Positions 6,070 to 7,739 of a DNA stretch of 7,739 nt are shown here, in pieces. Under the pieces are notes generated by a model, which saw only the letters and a list, made by a program, of their open reading frames with translations, made no database searches and was not told the DNA's origin. How positions within the stretch are numbered: the stretch's first letter is position 1; the number at the start of each line of letters is the position of its first letter. The stretch covers positions 1 through 7,739 of the forward strand of contig DAHWJX010000052.1 of the NCBI GenBank assembly GCA_027343965.1, given 5' to 3'. This DNA comes from JAKACU01 sp021821185. GTDB lineage: Bacteria; Bacillota; Bacilli; Alicyclobacillales; SLC66. A program made the translations under genes and the position numbers.

Positions 6070-6095
6070 GAGGGCGTGGTGAAGGGGGACATGTT

Positions 6096-6593
6096 GTGGA
6101 TCTTGAAGGTGACCGTGTACAACGTCTAACGCACTTAGATGCATCAGGCCGAGCACATATGGTCAACGTGAGCGATAAACCATTGACTGTACGCATAGCG
6201 AAAGCGCGCGCTGTCATGTCGATGTTAAAAGCGACGCTAATTACGTTACGTTCGGGCGCAATCGCTAAAGGCGACGTACTCGCCGTAGCGCAGGTGGCGG
6301 CTGTTATGGGCGCGAAGAAAACGCAAGATGTGATTCCGATGTGTCATCCGATCTTGATAAGTGGAATTGACGTCGAGTTTTCCTTTCCCGATGAATGTAC
6401 CTTGGTGCTCGATGTTACCGTGCGCACGACCGGACAAACTGGTGTTGAGATGGAGGCGATGACGGCAGCTTCGATTGGGGTATTGACCGTGTACGATATG
6501 TGCAAAGCCATTGATCGAGCCATGACCGTTACCTTTATTGGGTTACTTGAAAAAGATGGTGGAAAAAGTGGACACTTTACGCGCCAAGAATAG
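6096..6593 (+). CDS. moaC: Cyclic pyranopterin monophosphate synthase MoaC
   Basis: MoaC turns the MoaA product 3',8-cyclo-7,8-dihydroguanosine triphosphate into cyclic pyranopterin monophosphate, the first stable intermediate of molybdenum cofactor synthesis, in the cytoplasm. The protein has 165 residues, the usual length. Hallmarks are THLDASGRAHMVNVSDK (12-28), AKGDVLAVAQVAAVMGAKKT (57-76), IPMCHPI (80-86), GVEMEAMTAASIGVLTVYDM (116-135), CKAIDRAM and LLEKDGGKSGHF. The active-site Lys, His, Glu, Asp and Lys positions of the family all appear to be kept. The start is GTG 6096, 7 bases after the SD AAGGGGG (6082-6088). The ATG at 6091 is too close to the SD and its frame closes after 12 codons. 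It is the first gene of a two-gene unit with mogA (18-base gap). MoaA is not encoded in the window. Confidence 0.96.
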   Translation: MDLEGDRVQRLTHLDASGRAHMVNVSDKPLTVRIAKARAVMSMLKATLITLRSGAIAKGDVLAVAQVAAVMGAKKTQDVIPMCHPILISGIDVEFSFPDECTLVLDVTVRTTGQTGVEMEAMTAASIGVLTVYDMCKAIDRAMTVTFIGLLEKDGGKSGHFTRQE

Positions 6594-6611
6594 TTTTTGA
6601 GGAGGGACGAC

Positions 6612-7124
6612 ATGCCGGACGTGGTAAAGCAAGCGGCGATTGTTATTGTCAGTGACAGCGCCTATGATGGTGAACGCGAAGATGCATCTGGTCCGCGCTT
6701 GGCTCTCTTTTTACAGGAGCTCGGCTTTGTCGTCGTCGCGCAGACAATCGTTCCAGACGAACGAGATCTGATCGCGTCGACGTTGCGTGATCTCGTTGCC
6801 TATGGAGCACCTCTTGTCGTAACTACTGGGGGCACAGGACTTTCACTTCGGGATGTGACGCCTGAGGCGACGCAATCTGTGATAGAACGTGAAGTGCCTG
6901 GACTTGCCGAGGAAATACGTCGACAGGGATTGCAACAGACGCGGTTTTCTCTTTTGTCACGCGGTATGGTGGGTGTTCGGGATAAAACATTGATCGTCAA
7001 TCTTCCCGGTAATCCTGACGGTGCCGTTGACTCATTAGCATCGATTGCAGATGTCTTGCCGCATGCATTGACCATCTTGCAAAGTCAGGTTTTTCATCAC
7101 GATGAGTCGGGTGACAATGAGTAG
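6612..7124 (+). CDS. mogA: Molybdopterin adenylyltransferase MogA/MoaB
   Basis: This is a MogA/MoaB-type enzyme that adenylates molybdopterin with ATP, activating it for molybdate insertion by MoeA. It has 170 residues, typical for the single-domain family. Seen are VIVSDSAYDGEREDASGP (11-28), the VPDERDLI segment (47-54), the nucleotide/pterin loop VVTTGGTGLSLRDVTPEAT (68-86) and the C-terminal VRDKTLIVNLPGNPDGAVDSL, equivalent to the PGSP loop of the family. I chose ATG 6612 because AGGAGG (6600-6605) lies 6 bases upstream. An in-frame TTG at 6597 is upstream of that SD and implausible. The gene is co-transcribed with moaC. Its stop is adjacent to the stop of the convergent DUF2627 gene, with no room for a terminator. 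MogA and MoaB cannot be told apart reliably by eye, but the biochemical step is the same. Confidence 0.93.
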   Translation: MPDVVKQAAIVIVSDSAYDGEREDASGPRLALFLQELGFVVVAQTIVPDERDLIASTLRDLVAYGAPLVVTTGGTGLSLRDVTPEATQSVIEREVPGLAEEIRRQGLQQTRFSLLSRGMVGVRDKTLIVNLPGNPDGAVDSLASIADVLPHALTILQSQVFHHDESGDNE

Positions 7125-7364
7125 TCATCGCTGTTTCATCCAATCAGGGCGCTTGACTTGCCCACGTTTTTTTGCACGATAATAGATAAAGCCTCCTAAA
7201 AACGCTGTGCCAAGTCCGGCAAGTAAAATGCCAAGGACGAATCTCCAAAGCTGTGAAGGCACACCAGCCATAACGTTAAAGAGGCCAATTCGAAGAAGGT
7301 TGATGCCTTCACCAGCGATGAGAAAAACCGCGATCAGTATCGCCCAAGATATGAATGCGCGCAT
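7125..7364 (-). CDS. DUF2627 small membrane protein (YqzF-like)
   Basis: This 79-residue protein has two membrane segments (about 4-20 and 41-62) and a strongly basic tail (RAKKRGQVKRPDWMKQR), so the tail is probably cytoplasmic. Spacing and residues resemble the DUF2627 family of Bacilli, including YqzF of Bacillus subtilis: AGEGINLLRIGLFN after the first segment, W in SQLWRFVLGI, and GGFIYYRAKKR at the end of the second. The function is unknown. The start ATG has the SD AAGGGGGTG 5 bases upstream. In B. subtilis yqzF lies beside the bkd branched-chain 2-oxo acid dehydrogenase locus. Here it diverges from a dihydrolipoamide dehydrogenase gene, so the synteny supports the assignment. It ends in TGA exactly next to the mogA stop. 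Confidence 0.75.
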   Translation of the reverse strand: MRAFISWAILIAVFLIAGEGINLLRIGLFNVMAGVPSQLWRFVLGILLAGLGTAFLGGFIYYRAKKRGQVKRPDWMKQR

Positions 7365-7393
7365 TTTGGCACCCCCTTACTTCCTGTGTTTCT

Positions 7394-7422
7394 ACTATAA
7401 GCCCGAAAGTGATAGGACTCAA
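7394..7422 (-). promoter_or_regulatory. Probable sigma-A promoter of the DUF2627 gene
   Basis: On the minus strand TTGAGT (7417-7422) and TATAGT (7394-7399) are separated by 17 bases. The predicted start near 7387 leaves a leader of about 23 bases containing the SD. This is one of the best promoter matches in the window. Confidence 0.65.
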
Positions 7423-7497
7423 GAGATAGGCGAAAAGGATACGATAGATCATCTTGGTATAGGTGTAAATGTCATTCTGTGAAAAAGAGGTGTGCAT

Positions 7498-7739
7498 GTG
7501 TCTGAGACGTATGATGTGGTTGTATTGGGTGGTGGTACGGGTGGTTATGTTGCTGCAATTCGTGGAGCGCAGCTTGGCCTCAAGGTTGCTGTTGTTGAAG
7601 CGGATAAATTAGGCGGCACGTGCCTTCATCACGGATGCATTCCATCAAAAGCATTGTTACGTTCGGCTGAAGTCCTCGTAAGTACGCGCAATAATGATTT
7701 TGGCATTATGGCGAGTGATGTTCAATTTGATTTGCAAAA
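7498..7739 (+). CDS. lpdV: Dihydrolipoamide dehydrogenase (E3), N-terminal part, cut by the window edge
   Basis: The first 80 codons of a flavin disulfide oxidoreductase are visible. It re-oxidises dihydrolipoamide of a 2-oxo acid dehydrogenase complex using FAD and NAD+. YDVVVLGGGTGGYVAAIRGAQLG (residues 5-27) is the FAD-binding Rossmann segment (GxGxxG with a later Gly), and LGGTCLHHGCIPSKALLRSAE (41-61) contains the redox-active disulfide CLHHGC (C45 and C50). The frame starts at GTG 7498 with the SD AAGAGGTG 5-6 bases upstream; the ATG at 7496 is out of frame. The Cys-Leu-His-x-Gly-Cys form and the DUF2627 neighbour point to the branched-chain (bkd) version, LpdV, but the rest of the operon lies outside the window, so the complex it serves is inferred. 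I see no clear promoter upstream. Confidence 0.85.
   Translation, partial: MSETYDVVVLGGGTGGYVAAIRGAQLGLKVAVVEADKLGGTCLHHGCIPSKALLRSAEVLVSTRNNDFGIMASDVQFDLQ

Noticed and set aside
6070..6095. Molybdenum-cofactor riboswitch ahead of moaC
   Set aside because: The predicted leader is only about 20 bases, and the intergenic space is too short and lacks the expected multi-stem structure.
6597..6611. TTG 6597 as start of mogA
   Set aside because: It precedes the AGGAGG that serves ATG 6612.
7207..7482. Open frame on the plus strand across the DUF2627 gene
   Set aside because: It is antisense to a recognisable membrane protein gene and has no ribosome site.
7400..7497. Sigma-54 (-24/-12) promoter for the dihydrolipoamide dehydrogenase gene, as for the B. 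subtilis bkd operon
   Set aside because: TGGTATAGGTG at 7456-7466 has a TGG but no GC at the proper -12 position, so there is no acceptable match.

Overview
The window looks like chromosomal DNA of a Gram-positive, spore-forming Bacillota (Bacilli). An Alicyclobacillaceae-like lineage is my best guess. The grounds are very strong G-rich Shine-Dalgarno (SD) sites, frequent GTG starts, moderate GC, a SleL/YaaH-type GH18 protein, and a DUF2627 (YqzF-like) gene beside a branched-chain-type dihydrolipoamide dehydrogenase, as around the Bacillus bkd locus. The taxonomic call is inference. There are ten protein genes, two of them cut by the window edges, and no RNA genes, insertion sequences or CRISPR.

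Layout. (1) 3-2029, plus strand: the 3' part of a HAD-family hydrolase gene, then an intact glycerol-kinase-fold protein that has lost every recognisable catalytic residue. (2) 2038-2630: a peroxiredoxin gene with its own promoter and terminator. It is interrupted by one in-frame TGA exactly at the peroxidatic cysteine and followed by a hairpin with the geometry of a bacterial SECIS. I read it as a selenoprotein (2105-2593, U54). (3) 2629-3924, minus strand: a membrane-anchored GH18 hydrolase. (4) 4072-5196, plus strand: a membrane-anchored protein I cannot assign and a 58-residue protein I cannot assign. (5) 5258-7124: a molybdenum-cofactor locus, with a MoaD-MoaE fusion on the minus strand diverging from moaC-mogA on the plus strand, sharing a regulatory region with an FNR/CRP-like palindrome. 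(6) 7125-7364, minus strand: a DUF2627 membrane protein ending one base after mogA. (7) 7498 to the edge: the start of a dihydrolipoamide dehydrogenase gene that probably opens a branched-chain 2-oxo acid dehydrogenase operon.

How it fits together. The moa/mog genes supply three steps of molybdopterin synthesis: MoaC makes cyclic pyranopterin monophosphate, MoaD/MoaE insert the dithiolene sulfurs, and MogA adenylates molybdopterin. moaA, moeA and moeB are not in the window. Selenocysteine and molybdopterin are used together in many formate dehydrogenases, so selenoprotein decoding in this genome would fit, but no sel gene is visible here.

The most important result is the selenocysteine peroxiredoxin. 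A standard gene caller would split it into an unannotated 53-codon N-terminal piece and a 105-residue 'truncated' protein lacking the catalytic residue. Secondary points are the catalytically dead glycerol-kinase homologue, the internal Gly-Gly of the MoaD-MoaE fusion (which implies proteolytic maturation), and the shared operator-like site between the two mo-cofactor transcripts.
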